NCBI GenBank assembly: GCA_964428805.1
Contig: CAYRZF010000010.1
Coordinates: 1 to 39,197, forward strand
Direction: 5' to 3'
Source: CAYRZF01 sp964428805
Lineage (GTDB): Bacteria; Methylomirabilota; Methylomirabilia; Rokubacteriales; CSP1-6
Length of the DNA stretch: 39,197 bases
Shown: positions 1 through 7,189 of the stretch, piece by piece
Numbering within the stretch: position 1 is the stretch's first letter
Layout of the letters: the number at the start of each line of letters is the position of its first letter
The notes under the pieces: generated by a model
What the model was told of the DNA's origin: nothing
What the model saw: only the letters and a program-made list of their open reading frames with translations
Databases searched by the model: none
Translations under genes and position numbers: made by a program

Positions 1-2360
1 ATCGTCACGGTCCAGGTGCGGGTGGTGACGCCCGCGCCCACGTAGGTCCACTGGGAATAGCCCGTGGCGAGGGGGGCGCCCACGGCCGCGAGGGCGAGCC
101 AGTCTGTCGCGCCGCCGGGTGCGTTGGTGAGCGTCACCGTCACCGAGGCGCCGGGGGCCACACTGGTGGCGCTGACCGCGAGCGAGGGCTGGGTCAATGT
201 GAGCGCCGGCGCGTTCGACGTTCCCCCACCCGGCGCAGGCGTGGAGACCGTGATGGTCAGGGCCGTCGCCGCGGTGGCAATGTCACTCGCCGGAATCGAG
301 GCCGTGAGCGACGTCGCGCTCACATATGTCGTCGTCCGGCTGGACCCGTTGACCTGCACCACGGATGAACTCGTAAAGCCGGTCCCGGTCACCGTCAAGG
401 TGAAGGCCGGGCCCCACGCGGTGACGCTCGAAGGGGTGAGGGCGGTGATGGTGGGGACCGGGCTCTCGACATTCAGAGCGGCGGTGTTGGACGTTCCTCG
501 GCCGGGGGTGAAGGCGGTGATATTGCGAGTGCCGGGAGCGGCGATGTCACTCGCGGGAACGGTCGCGGTGAGCTGTGTGGCGCTGACGTAGGTGGTAGCC
601 CGGTCGGACCCGTTCACCCGGACCACGGAGGTCGTAAAGAACTCCGTGCCATTCACGGTCAGCGTGAAGGCCGGCCCACCGACCATAACGGTTGTCGGGT
701 TGAGCGATGTGATGGTGGGTGGCGGAGCAATGACCGTAAACCCGTTGATCAGGCTTAGGATCCGCCCGTCGGGGTTGGTGACGGTGATGGTCCGTGCCCC
801 CGAGGTCGCCCCCGGTTCGATCGTGATGTTCACGAGCACCTGAGTGCTCGAATTGACCGCGGTGCTGTTAACCGTGATCCCTGCGCCGAAACTCACCGCC
901 GCGCCGGCCTGGAAGCCTGCTCCGGCCAACGTCACGTCCAGCGTGGCACCCAGGGTGCCGCTGGAAGGGTCTGCCGAGGTGATAACCGGCGCGAGGGTGG
1001 CAAGGGCCTCGGAGATCCGGATTCGCGGCTTCGTGATCCTTCTGGTGCTCCGAGTGTCCGTGATCGGGAGCCCGGTCGATTGCAGGGCAGTCAGGATTTC
1101 GGTAACCGTGGCCGTGGAGGCGGCTTCCTTCAGGATCGCCCAGGCGCCCGCAACATGCGGGGCCGCCATCGACGTGCCCGCGAAATCCGCGTACCCGCCG
1201 CCGGGGACCGACGAGTGGATATCGTCACTGGGGATGCCGTCGGCGGCGCCACCGGGGGCCAGCAGGGACAGAAAGGACACGACGTTCGAGAACCATGACA
1301 CGGCGTCATTCTTAGTGGTCGAGCCCACGCTCACGGCGGTTGAAATACAAGCGGGAGCGCTGATTCGAGTGGGTGAGCCGTCGTTGCCCGAAGCGATCAC
1401 CGTGGCGATCCGGACCGATCGAAGGTTGTCGATCGGCGCCTTGTATTGAGGAAACGTCGAGTCGCAGGTCCTCGAAAACAGGCCTCCGCCCAGGCTCATG
1501 TTCACCGCGGCGAAGTTGTGGATCCCTCGCAGAGTAAAGACTCGGTTGAGGCCCGCGATGATGTCGGAATCGAAGGCGGAGTTGTTGGATCCGAAGACGT
1601 TCACGGACATGAGGCCGGCGCCCTTGGCGACGCCCGAGAAAGCGACTCCGGCTCCCGCGCCGTTGCCGGCGGCAATTCCTGCGACGTGGGTTCCGTGCTC
1701 GCAGCTGGGGCCGCACGGCACACCGGCGCCGGGCCCGGTCTGGGAGGGTTCTCCGTTGGGGCATCCGCCAGGACCCGACACGTAGCACGCCTCCTCCACG
1801 ACCTTGCCGGAGAGGAAGGGATGGGCGCTGTCGACGCCGTTGTCGATGATGGCGATGATGGTTCCCGCCCCGTCATATCCGCTGGCCCATGCCTGGTCGC
1901 CCTCTACGAGCGGGACGCTTTGCGGGAGCATGAGGTAGCGACGCTGATCCTCCATGATGCGCTTCACGTGAACGGCCGCAGCCTCGAGCTCCGCCAGGGC
2001 GCTCGGTCCTACTTCCAGCGCCACCAACGGGACGGCGTCGTAGTGGTGGACGACACGGTGCGCAGCCTGGCGGAGCCTCGAGACGAGTTGCGATCGGGTG
2101 GTGGCGATATCCCGGCGCTGGTTTGCAATCGCGGCCTGGCTGAGCAGGTCCCCTTCCGGGATATACGCGCCGCCCGGCAATCGAAACTCGACGATGACGC
2201 GCACGCTTCCCGCTTGCTGCGCCACCTGGCGCAGGCGCTCTATTTCGGCCGGGTCGGTGTCACTCGCCGAGGTGGGCCGAGGCTGTTCGCCCGGTATCGG
2301 CGTGAAGAGCGCGAGCCCCAGAGCGAGGGCCACGAAGGCCGCGAGGAGACTGCGCTTCAC
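1..2360 (-). CDS. Secreted subtilisin-like (S8) serine protease with IPT/TIG-like repeats, 3' end beyond window
   Basis: The minus-strand frame is open from GTG 2360 to the window edge (786 codons visible). The N-terminus is a Sec signal (VKRSLLAAFVALALGLALF). It is followed by an I9-like propeptide (about residues 50-150) and an S8 catalytic domain with Asp173 (IIDNGVD), His222 (HGTHVAG), oxyanion Asn326 (ASGND) and nucleophile Ser397 (GTSMAAPH). From about residue 440 there are three consecutive IPT/TIG-like beta-sandwich repeats of about 85 residues (PVITSADPSSG, PTITSLNPTTV, PTITALTPSSV), then the start of another module (SLAVSATSVAPGASVTVTL). Such proteins are exported endopeptidases whose C-terminal modules bind surfaces or substrates. 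The GTG overlaps the TGA of the upstream propeptide-like gene (GTGA), which implies translational coupling. The long plus-strand open frames over this region are antisense shadows. The family call is firm; the substrate is unknown. Confidence 0.93.
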   Translation of the reverse strand, partial: MKRSLLAAFVALALGLALFTPIPGEQPRPTSASDTDPAEIERLRQVAQQAGSVRVIVEFRLPGGAYIPEGDLLSQAAIANQRRDIATTRSQLVSRLRQAAHRVVHHYDAVPLVALEVGPSALAELEAAAVHVKRIMEDQRRYLMLPQSVPLVEGDQAWASGYDGAGTIIAIIDNGVDSAHPFLSGKVVEEACYVSGPGGCPNGEPSQTGPGAGVPCGPSCEHGTHVAGIAAGNGAGAGVAFSGVAKGAGLMSVNVFGSNNSAFDSDIIAGLNRVFTLRGIHNFAAVNMSLGGGLFSRTCDSTFPQYKAPIDNLRSVRIATVIASGNDGSPTRISAPACISTAVSVGSTTKNDAVSWFSNVVSFLSLLAPGGAADGIPSDDIHSSVPGGGYADFAGTSMAAPHVAGAWAILKEAASTATVTEILTALQSTGLPITDTRSTRRITKPRIRISEALATLAPVITSADPSSGTLGATLDVTLAGAGFQAGAAVSFGAGITVNSTAVNSSTQVLVNITIEPGATSGARTITVTNPDGRILSLINGFTVIAPPPTITSLNPTTVMVGGPAFTLTVNGTEFFTTSVVRVNGSDRATTYVSATQLTATVPASDIAAPGTRNITAFTPGRGTSNTAALNVESPVPTITALTPSSVTAWGPAFTLTVTGTGFTSSSVVQVNGSSRTTTYVSATSLTASIPASDIATAATALTITVSTPAPGGGTSNAPALTLTQPSLAVSATSVAPGASVTVTLTNAPGGATDWLALAAVGAPLATGYSQWTYVGAGVTTRTWTVT

Positions 2361-2842
2361 GGCGAGGGCCGCCTGGGGGATGTTGGCGTCCGTTTCGCGT
2401 CTTCGAGCACGCGAACCACAACATCGCTGAAGGTCTCGAGTAAGGCTAAAGCGTCCGGTCCGATCTCGAGGGCCAGCAGCGGGAGACTGTCGTATTGATG
2501 TATGAGCCTGAAGTGGCTTCCCCTCAAACGGGAGATAACCTGGGCCTGGGCGGTTGCGATCGCGTTGCGCTGCGCCGCAGCCGCGGTCGCGTCGGCCAGT
2601 TCACCCTCCGGGCGAAAACCTGGTGTGATCCGAAGTTCCACGATGACGCGCGCGCTGCCGGAGGCGATCGCACTTCGGACCTCTTGGTCAATCAGCGGAG
2701 GGGGTCCATTCCCGGCGGCTGGCGCGGGCCCGCAGACGGATTGGAGGACCACAATGGTCGCCGCGATTGGATTCCCCAGGCGGAGCAGATGCCAATCCAT
2801 TTGCTGCCACTCACTCAGCGAGAGACTGTCCATGGATCCCAT
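2357..2842 (-). CDS. Stand-alone propeptide-like (I9-type) protein paired with S8 protease
   Basis: This 161-residue ORF has a hydrophobic N-terminal segment (AATIVVLQSVCG) that may act as an export signal. The rest (about residues 60-150) is clearly paralogous to the propeptide of the downstream protease. Shared blocks are ARVIVELRI versus VRVIVEFRL, PEGEL versus PEGDL, AQVISRLR versus SQLVSRLR, HQYDSLPLLALEIGPDAL versus HHYDAVPLVALEVGPSAL, and VLED versus IMED. It has no catalytic domain and stops 2 bases inside the protease start (GTGA). S8 propeptides are intramolecular chaperones and inhibitors of their protease, so a separate secreted copy could inhibit or fold it in trans; that role is inference. 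The start is uncertain: Met at 2842 or 2833. The best Shine-Dalgarno (GGAGGG) stands in front of an out-of-frame 13-codon ORF, a possible leader peptide. Confidence 0.75.
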   Translation of the reverse strand: MGSMDSLSLSEWQQMDWHLLRLGNPIAATIVVLQSVCGPAPAAGNGPPPLIDQEVRSAIASGSARVIVELRITPGFRPEGELADATAAAAQRNAIATAQAQVISRLRGSHFRLIHQYDSLPLLALEIGPDALALLETFSDVVVRVLEDAKRTPTSPRRPSP

Positions 2843-3119
2843 TGAGGGCCATCGTTACCCTCCGACGGCGGGGCAGTTGGCGCTACGCTAGTCGTCGGAC
2901 TTGGTGCAGGTTCAATGCCAGCGGGGCGCCTCCCATTCGCGCTGGGGCCCCCCAGAGGACAAGCGACCGGAAGGGCTCGGTAATCTTTGGATACCTCTAA
3001 TGCCTTCCTGTCAGCCTCTCCTACGCGGGTGACAGAATTTGCCCGCCCGAGGCAAAAAAGGGCAATCCCGTCTGTTCCTCCCCGCGGCCCGGATTTTCAG
3101 GTCATGAGAAGTGCTAGGG

Positions 3120-3149
3120 ACTATAAGGTGGGGTCGAACCGGCTGTCAA
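3120..3149 (-). promoter_or_regulatory. Sigma70-like promoter for the protease operon
   Basis: Read leftward, TTGACA (3149-3144) is separated by 18 bases from TATAGT (3125-3120). Predicted transcription start is near 3113, leaving an untranslated leader of about 270 bases before the propeptide-like gene. Confidence 0.6.
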
Positions 3150-3192
3150 GCGTGTCAAAGTGATCGGCAGGGGTGATCGTCGCAGATAGAGC

Positions 3193-3221
3193 GGCCCTGC
3201 CGGGATGGGGCCGACAGGGCC
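3193..3221 (-). terminator. Stable hairpin after the lysine micro-ORF
   Basis: An 11-bp stem (GGCCCTGCCGG with CCGACAGGGCC, one G-U pair when transcribed leftward) closes a 7-base loop, 18 bases past the stop of the 11-codon ORF. There is no T-tract after it, so it could be a terminator that relies on other signals, or an RNA 3' stabiliser. Confidence 0.45.
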
Positions 3222-3238
3222 GAGCGCCATCGGGGCGC

Positions 3239-3274
3239 CTACTTCTTCTTCTTGCCCTTCTTCTTTTTCGCCAC
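3239..3274 (-). CDS. 11-residue lysine-rich micropeptide (VAKKKKGKKKK)
   Basis: The ORF is GTG-GCG followed by lysine codons with one glycine, then TAG: nine of eleven residues are positively charged or initiator-adjacent lysines (eight Lys). It is preceded by a strong Shine-Dalgarno (GGAGGTGACAGG-GTG). A consensus promoter lies about 100 bases upstream (3365-3393) and a stable hairpin lies downstream, so every part of a gene is present. The frame stays open upstream to 3496, but that extension has no family resemblance and begins before the promoter. Function is unknown; a strongly basic peptide could bind nucleic acid, ribosomes or membranes. It could instead be a regulatory RNA with a short ORF. 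Confidence 0.5.
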   Translation of the reverse strand: MAKKKKGKKKK

Positions 3275-3364
3275 CCTGTCACCTCCCCCCGAACCTCCGA
3301 GCCGCTCGCCTGGCTCAGGCAGCGCCCAACGCCGACCCCGAGGTGTGATGGCTCTTTGGATGGG

Positions 3365-3393
3365 ATGGTAGAAAAGCCAGGAAAGGGTGTCAA
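3365..3393 (-). promoter_or_regulatory. Consensus promoter for the lysine micro-ORF
   Basis: Read leftward: TTGACA (3393-3388), a 17-base spacer, TACCAT (3370-3365). The transcription start should fall near 3358, giving a leader of roughly 84 bases to the GTG at 3274. Confidence 0.6.
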
Positions 3394-3459
3394 GAGGAAA
3401 ATACAAGATACGGTGGACCCCCCCCTGCCTTAAACCCAAGATAAGGGGGCAACCACTCC

Positions 3460-3489
3460 TTGACATCCCCTCCCGGCGGGTGTTAGGGT
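3460..3489 (+). promoter_or_regulatory. Promoter for the radical SAM gene
   Basis: TTGACA (3460-3465), 18-base spacer, TAGGGT (3484-3489) with an upstream TGT that makes an extended -10. Transcription would start near 3496, about 39 bases before the ATG. Confidence 0.5.
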
Positions 3490-3534
3490 GGGACAACTTT
3501 GTGTCTTGAAGTCTGCCATAGCGGAGGACACTCC

Positions 3535-5364
3535 ATGCGTCGAGAGATCAAGAAGTTGGTGTTTGTGGAGCCGAAGTCGACACACCTCCACGTGTATAGC
3601 CGCGTCGCGATTCCCCGGCTCGGGTCGGTCCTCCTCGGGACCATCATGCGCGCCAGGGGCTACGACGTGCGGGTCTACATCGAAGACATCCACCCCATCG
3701 ACATGGCGGAGGTGATGAGCGCCGACCTCGTGGCGATCTCCGCCATTACCTCGACCGCGCCGCAATCGTACCGGCTGGCCGACAAGGTCAGGGAAGCCGG
3801 CATCATCGCGGTCATGGGCGGGACCCACGTGACGTTCCTCGCCGACGAGGCGCTTCAGCACGCCGACTATGTCGTGAAGGGGGAAGGGGAGTTCGCCTTC
3901 CAGGAACTCGTGGACGCGATCCAGGGCGGGGAAGGCTTCGAGAAGATCCAGAACCTCTCCTTCCTGAAGGACGGCAAGGCGATTCACAATCCGGAGCGGA
4001 CGAAGATCCCCAACCTGGACGTGAACCCGATCCCCGACTACGGGCTGATCACGGGCTGGAAGCCCGGCGGGGTCGTCTCGATCGCCACCTCGCGCGGGTG
4101 CCCGTTCTCGTGCACCTTCTGCTCCGTCCCCGGGATGTACGGTCACGCCTTCCGCACCCATTCGCTCGACCGGGTGCTGGAGGAGCTTAGGATTCACCGG
4201 GACAACATGTACACCTTCTTTGCCGACGACATCTTCACGGCCAACAAGAAGCGGGTGAAGGAACTGCTGGGCCGGATGATCCAGGCCGGCCTGACGCCGC
4301 TCTGGGGCGCACAGGTCCGGACCGAGACCGTGGACGACCCCGAGTTGCTGCAACTCATGCGCGACTCCAACTGCTTCAACGTCTACGTCGGCTTCGAGTC
4401 GATCAACCCGCGCACGCTCAAGCTGTTCCAGAAGAAGCAGGACCTGGCCAAGATCGAGCGCTCGATCGAGCGCTTCCATAGTCACAACATCAAGATCCAC
4501 GGGATGTTCGTGGTGGGCTCTGACGAGGACGACCTGGAGACCCTCGATGCCACGGCGGTCTTCGCCCGGAAGCACGACATCGACTCGATCCAGTTCATGA
4601 TTCTCACCCCGATCCCCGGCTCCCCCGACTGGGACACGATCTATGACAAGGGGGCCAAGTACGTCATCCACAACAACTGGTCCCTCTATGACGGCCACCA
4701 CGTCGTGCATCAGCCGCGGCGGATTTCCCCCTATGAGCTCCAGATGGGGGCGATCAAGGCGATGCAGAAATTCTACTCGTGGAGCGGCATTGCCCAGCGG
4801 CTGCTGAAGCGCGACCTCTATTACGCCACCATCCGCTACTGGGGCAAGAAGATGATCCGGGACTGGTGGAAGGACGAGGAAAACCGGGCCCACGTCCAGT
4901 GGCTCAAGGAGCGGCTCTATAGTGAGAAGCAAGGCCTCGGCCGGCGCGCCCTTCAGACGGTCGGGGTGCCGGAAGTGCTCTTGAAGGAAAAGGTGGGCCA
5001 GCTGCTCCACACGTTCCTGACCGAGCTCGGGGTGAAAGTGGTTCCGGTCGCCGGGCGGCTCGTCGAGCAGGCGGAAGACGCGCTGGCGCGGGCCAGGGAT
5101 TCGCTGGACTGCCTCGTGATGCCGGTCGTGAAGCGCGTGGAGAAGGGCAGGGAAGAGGTTTACGCCCAGTTGACGGCGGCCGCCGAGGCCCTCCAGACCC
5201 AGCTCGGAAAGCTCCCCAAGATCTCCTTCCCGGTGGTCGGGGATCAGGGGCCGATCTTCGAGCCGTTTGCGAAGATCGGGTTGCTCGTCACCGACAATCT
5301 GGACCGGATCCGGATGGCCTACCGGAAGGCGGGCGTCGTCGAAGGCCTCTGGGAAACCGCCTAG
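3535..5364 (+). CDS. B12-binding domain radical SAM protein
   Basis: This 609-residue protein has an N-terminal cobalamin-binding-type Rossmann domain (about 1-140; IPRLGSVLLGTIMRARGYDV, MGGTHVTFLADEAL). It lacks the DxHxxG cobalamin motif, as do many members of the superfamily. The radical SAM core carries CPFSCTFC with cysteines at 189, 193 and 196, the [4Fe-4S] ligands that cleave S-adenosylmethionine. The core ends near residue 420. The C-terminal part (about 470-600) is helical and heptad-rich (VEQAEDALARARDSLDCLV, EKGREEVYAQLTAAAEALQ). ATG 3535 was chosen over an in-frame ATG at 3499 because GGAGGA sits 8 bases before it. It stands alone between promoter and terminator-like repeat, so its substrate cannot be inferred from neighbours. 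Confidence 0.9.
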   Translation: MRREIKKLVFVEPKSTHLHVYSRVAIPRLGSVLLGTIMRARGYDVRVYIEDIHPIDMAEVMSADLVAISAITSTAPQSYRLADKVREAGIIAVMGGTHVTFLADEALQHADYVVKGEGEFAFQELVDAIQGGEGFEKIQNLSFLKDGKAIHNPERTKIPNLDVNPIPDYGLITGWKPGGVVSIATSRGCPFSCTFCSVPGMYGHAFRTHSLDRVLEELRIHRDNMYTFFADDIFTANKKRVKELLGRMIQAGLTPLWGAQVRTETVDDPELLQLMRDSNCFNVYVGFESINPRTLKLFQKKQDLAKIERSIERFHSHNIKIHGMFVVGSDEDDLETLDATAVFARKHDIDSIQFMILTPIPGSPDWDTIYDKGAKYVIHNNWSLYDGHHVVHQPRRISPYELQMGAIKAMQKFYSWSGIAQRLLKRDLYYATIRYWGKKMIRDWWKDEENRAHVQWLKERLYSEKQGLGRRALQTVGVPEVLLKEKVGQLLHTFLTELGVKVVPVAGRLVEQAEDALARARDSLDCLVMPVVKRVEKGREEVYAQLTAAAEALQTQLGKLPKISFPVVGDQGPIFEPFAKIGLLVTDNLDRIRMAYRKAGVVEGLWETA

Positions 5365-5370
5365 GGCCAG

Positions 5371-5420
5371 CCCCTCGCCCTGCCCTCTCCCCCAGTGGGG
5401 GAGAGGGTGAAGGTGAGGGG
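5371..5420. repeat. Palindromic repeat, copy 1 (REP-like), convergent junction
   Basis: A near-perfect palindrome whose left arm reads CCCCTCGCCCTGCCCTCTCC and whose right arm mirrors it (GGAGAGGGTGAAGGTGAGGG). It fills the gap between two convergent stop codons (5364 and 5422) almost exactly. It would form a long stem in RNA from either strand and probably serves as a bidirectional terminator. Confidence 0.85.
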
Positions 5421-5421
5421 G

Positions 5422-6111
5422 TTACTGCTTCTCCCCCTTCTCCTGGGTGGAGGAGGGCTTGCGGGTCTCGCGCCGCCTGACGAACTCCTCGTTGAGCGGA
5501 ATGCCCTTCTTGCAGAGGGAGCAAGCGTCGGGCGGGTAGGTGGGGAAGTCCCGGCTCACGAGGCTGAAGACCGGCTTCCCGTTCACCTCCGCCCTCTTGG
5601 TCCGGCGCCAGAGGGCGCCGATCCCCACCACCTGGGCGCCGTGGCGCTCCACCAGCTCGATCAGGAGCTTCAGGGTGGTGCCCGTGCTGACCAGGTCCTC
5701 CACGAGGAGCACCTTGGTCCCCTGGCGGATATGCCGGTGGAACTCTGCCGGCAGCGTCACCCTCCGTTTCCCGCCCGTCACTCCCTTGGTGGCGTAAACG
5801 AGCAGCGGCCGTGACGGGTGGGCGCGCGCGACGCAGTGGGAGAGGATCAGGGCGCCCGGTCCCGTGGAGAGCACGACGTCAACGGGCCACTGGGCGAAGT
5901 GCTTGGCGATTACCGCGCCCAATCCCTCGGTGAACGAGGGCTCCGTGGTGACCAGGTTTTTCTCGATGAACTCGCTGGTGTGGTGGCCGGCCGGGAGGAG
6001 GATGTGATCGTTGGCGTGATAGGCCCCGGTGCGCTTGAGGATATCCAGGTGGATCTTCTCGCGCGCCTCGGCGTCCAGCACCGCGTCTTGCTTCTTTGGG
6101 GGTGGCGTCAT
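5422..6111 (-). CDS. Phosphoribosyltransferase, orotate phosphoribosyltransferase-like
   Basis: 229 residues with the PRPP-binding motif VLLVEDLVSTGTT (type I PRTase, consensus VxVVDDvxtTGxT) and a preceding SFTEGLGAVIAKHFAQW / DVVLSTGPGALILSHCVAR fold. Enzymes of this fold transfer ribose-5-phosphate from PRPP to a base; orotate-like use is plausible, but no other pyrimidine genes are near. Unusual is a C-terminal segment with DACSLCKKGIP, a CxxC that may bind metal, followed by a charged tail. Start ATG 6111 has AGGAGA six bases upstream and overlaps the TGA of the zinc-ribbon gene (ATGA), marking an operon. The specificity call is moderate; the fold is firm. Confidence 0.82.
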   Translation of the reverse strand: MTPPPKKQDAVLDAEAREKIHLDILKRTGAYHANDHILLPAGHHTSEFIEKNLVTTEPSFTEGLGAVIAKHFAQWPVDVVLSTGPGALILSHCVARAHPSRPLLVYATKGVTGGKRRVTLPAEFHRHIRQGTKVLLVEDLVSTGTTLKLLIELVERHGAQVVGIGALWRRTKRAEVNGKPVFSLVSRDFPTYPPDACSLCKKGIPLNEEFVRRRETRKPSSTQEKGEKQ

Positions 6112-6308
6112 TCGACTCTCTCCTGAACGTGGTGGGATGCGGGCGGGGTCCTTCTGAGACGAACCCGGGGCCGCGCGGCCCGGATGACCAGCGGTTCGAG
6201 GCACTTCGGGCACACCTCCTGTCCTCCCTTTCTGAGCACCTGCCGCGGTGACAGGATCACGTCGCACCCCTCGCACGCCGGATTATTGCAGAAGCGGTCC
6301 AGCTTCAC
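6108..6308 (-). CDS. Small zinc-ribbon-like protein
   Basis: 66 residues starting with GTG. The cysteines FCNNPACEGCD and VCPKCLEP form two CxxC-type knuckles that probably bind one zinc; the C-terminus is basic (RAARPRVRLRRTPP). It overlaps the AMIN gene upstream (GTGA) and the phosphoribosyltransferase downstream (ATGA), so all three are translated from one message. No specific family is recognised; it could be an accessory or nucleic-acid-binding factor. Confidence 0.7.
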   Translation of the reverse strand: MKLDRFCNNPACEGCDVILSPRQVLRKGGQEVCPKCLEPLVIRAARPRVRLRRTPPASHHVQERVE

Positions 6309-7108
6309 GGGCGTCGGTCCGTGCCCAGGTGGATGACGACGCCCTCGGTCTGCGCCTCGATCCAGAAGGGGTTGGGCCGAGTGAGGTCCAGGACCACGCG
6401 GACGGTTGTCGGGGCGAACTGGGACGCGTGAATTCGCCTCAGAATGGCGTTGCCTACTTCGATGGTGTCCTCCCGGCGTGAGAGCGTAGCGCGCTCGAAG
6501 TCCACCACGACCCGGAACGGCCTCTCCATCGTGAAGCTCTTGTAGGTAAGCGGCCCGTCGGCCTCGACGATAACGCGGACCTCCTCTCCCGTGATCTCGG
6601 GCATGAGCTTCAGGATCAGAGGGACTGCCGCCCCGGGCTGCTGGGCCTGGGGGGCGAGGGGTTCTCGTTCGGGCGCGCCCAGAACGAGCCCCCGGGCCGG
6701 AGCCGGAGTGTCCACGCGGATCAAGACCCGCGTTCCCTCCTTGATAACGCGGTACGGGGCGCTCTCCCCGAACGTGAGGTCGAGCCTGCCGAGCTGGCTC
6801 CCATCGCGCTCGAGGACCGCCGTCCGGACCTTTTTGAGCCCGGGCCCCGGGAACTCGCGCTCCTCCGGGGGAAACGCGAACGTGGCATTGAGGAAGAACA
6901 GGCTCACCCTGAACGGGTCCACCCCTTCAACGAGGAGGTAGTTGAGCGGCTCGGAGCCCCTGATTTCCACTTGAAGACGCCCATCGTGAGCGCCCGCGAA
7001 GATGGCGGAGACCACGGCGGGCCCCGCCTGGAGGTCCGCGGGCCCGAACGCCCAGCCTCCCAGACCCAGGGCAACGGCCACCACCCCCCATCTCATCACG
7101 CGTGACAC
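6305..7108 (-). CDS. AMIN-domain exported protein
   Basis: 267 residues. An N-terminal signal (MRWGVVAVALGLGGWAFG...LQAGP) points to export. Two AMIN-like beta-rich modules follow: about 30-135 (VEIRGSEPLNYLLVEGVDPFR, RVLIRVDTPAP) and about 165-265 (VRVIVEADGPLTYKSFTMERP, VRVVLDLTRP, GVVIHLGT), joined by an Ala/Pro/Gln linker. AMIN domains occur in periplasmic proteins such as PilQ and AmiC and bind peptidoglycan or localise proteins in the envelope. No amidase or secretin domain is attached here. The annotated start is GTG 7108; ATG 7096 is an alternative since the Shine-Dalgarno is weak. Confidence 0.85.
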   Translation of the reverse strand: MSRVMRWGVVAVALGLGGWAFGPADLQAGPAVVSAIFAGAHDGRLQVEIRGSEPLNYLLVEGVDPFRVSLFFLNATFAFPPEEREFPGPGLKKVRTAVLERDGSQLGRLDLTFGESAPYRVIKEGTRVLIRVDTPAPARGLVLGAPEREPLAPQAQQPGAAVPLILKLMPEITGEEVRVIVEADGPLTYKSFTMERPFRVVVDFERATLSRREDTIEVGNAILRRIHASQFAPTTVRVVLDLTRPNPFWIEAQTEGVVIHLGTDRRP

Positions 7109-7150
7109 AACTCTTCAAATTTTCGACCATCTTGGCGTGGGGAGTTACCC

Positions 7151-7180
7151 TTGTCAACTCGAAAGTGGGAGATGTAGACT
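7151..7180 (+). promoter_or_regulatory. Promoter for tsaB operon
   Basis: TTGTCA (7151-7156), 18-base spacer, TAGACT (7175-7180). The -10 ends only 9 bases before the tsaB ATG, so the predicted transcript has almost no leader and no Shine-Dalgarno. Confidence 0.6.
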
Positions 7181-7189
7181 GACCCTGCT

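Larger units (their letters stand above)
2843..3238. other. Intergenic region, leader of the protease operon
   Basis: No convincing gene lies here on either strand. It holds a leftward sigma70-like promoter (3120-3149), which would give the protease operon a leader of about 270 bases, and a GC-rich hairpin (3193-3221) behind the lysine micro-ORF. I looked for riboswitch-like conserved cores in the leader and recognised none. Confidence 0.5.

Noticed and set aside
64..1449. Long plus-strand open frames at the left end (V/A/T-rich)
   Set aside because: They are the reverse complement of the S8 protease repeats; the minus strand carries clear catalytic motifs and domain homology.
2860..3120. 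Riboswitch in the long leader of the protease operon
   Set aside because: I could not match a conserved aptamer core, and the leader is not followed by metabolic genes.
3275..3496. In-frame upstream extension of the lysine micro-ORF to 85 residues
   Set aside because: It starts upstream of the consensus promoter and has no Shine-Dalgarno or family resemblance; the GTG at 3274 has an ideal one.
3430..5010. 526-residue minus-strand open frame
   Set aside because: Antisense shadow of the radical SAM gene, which has full cofactor motifs on the plus strand.
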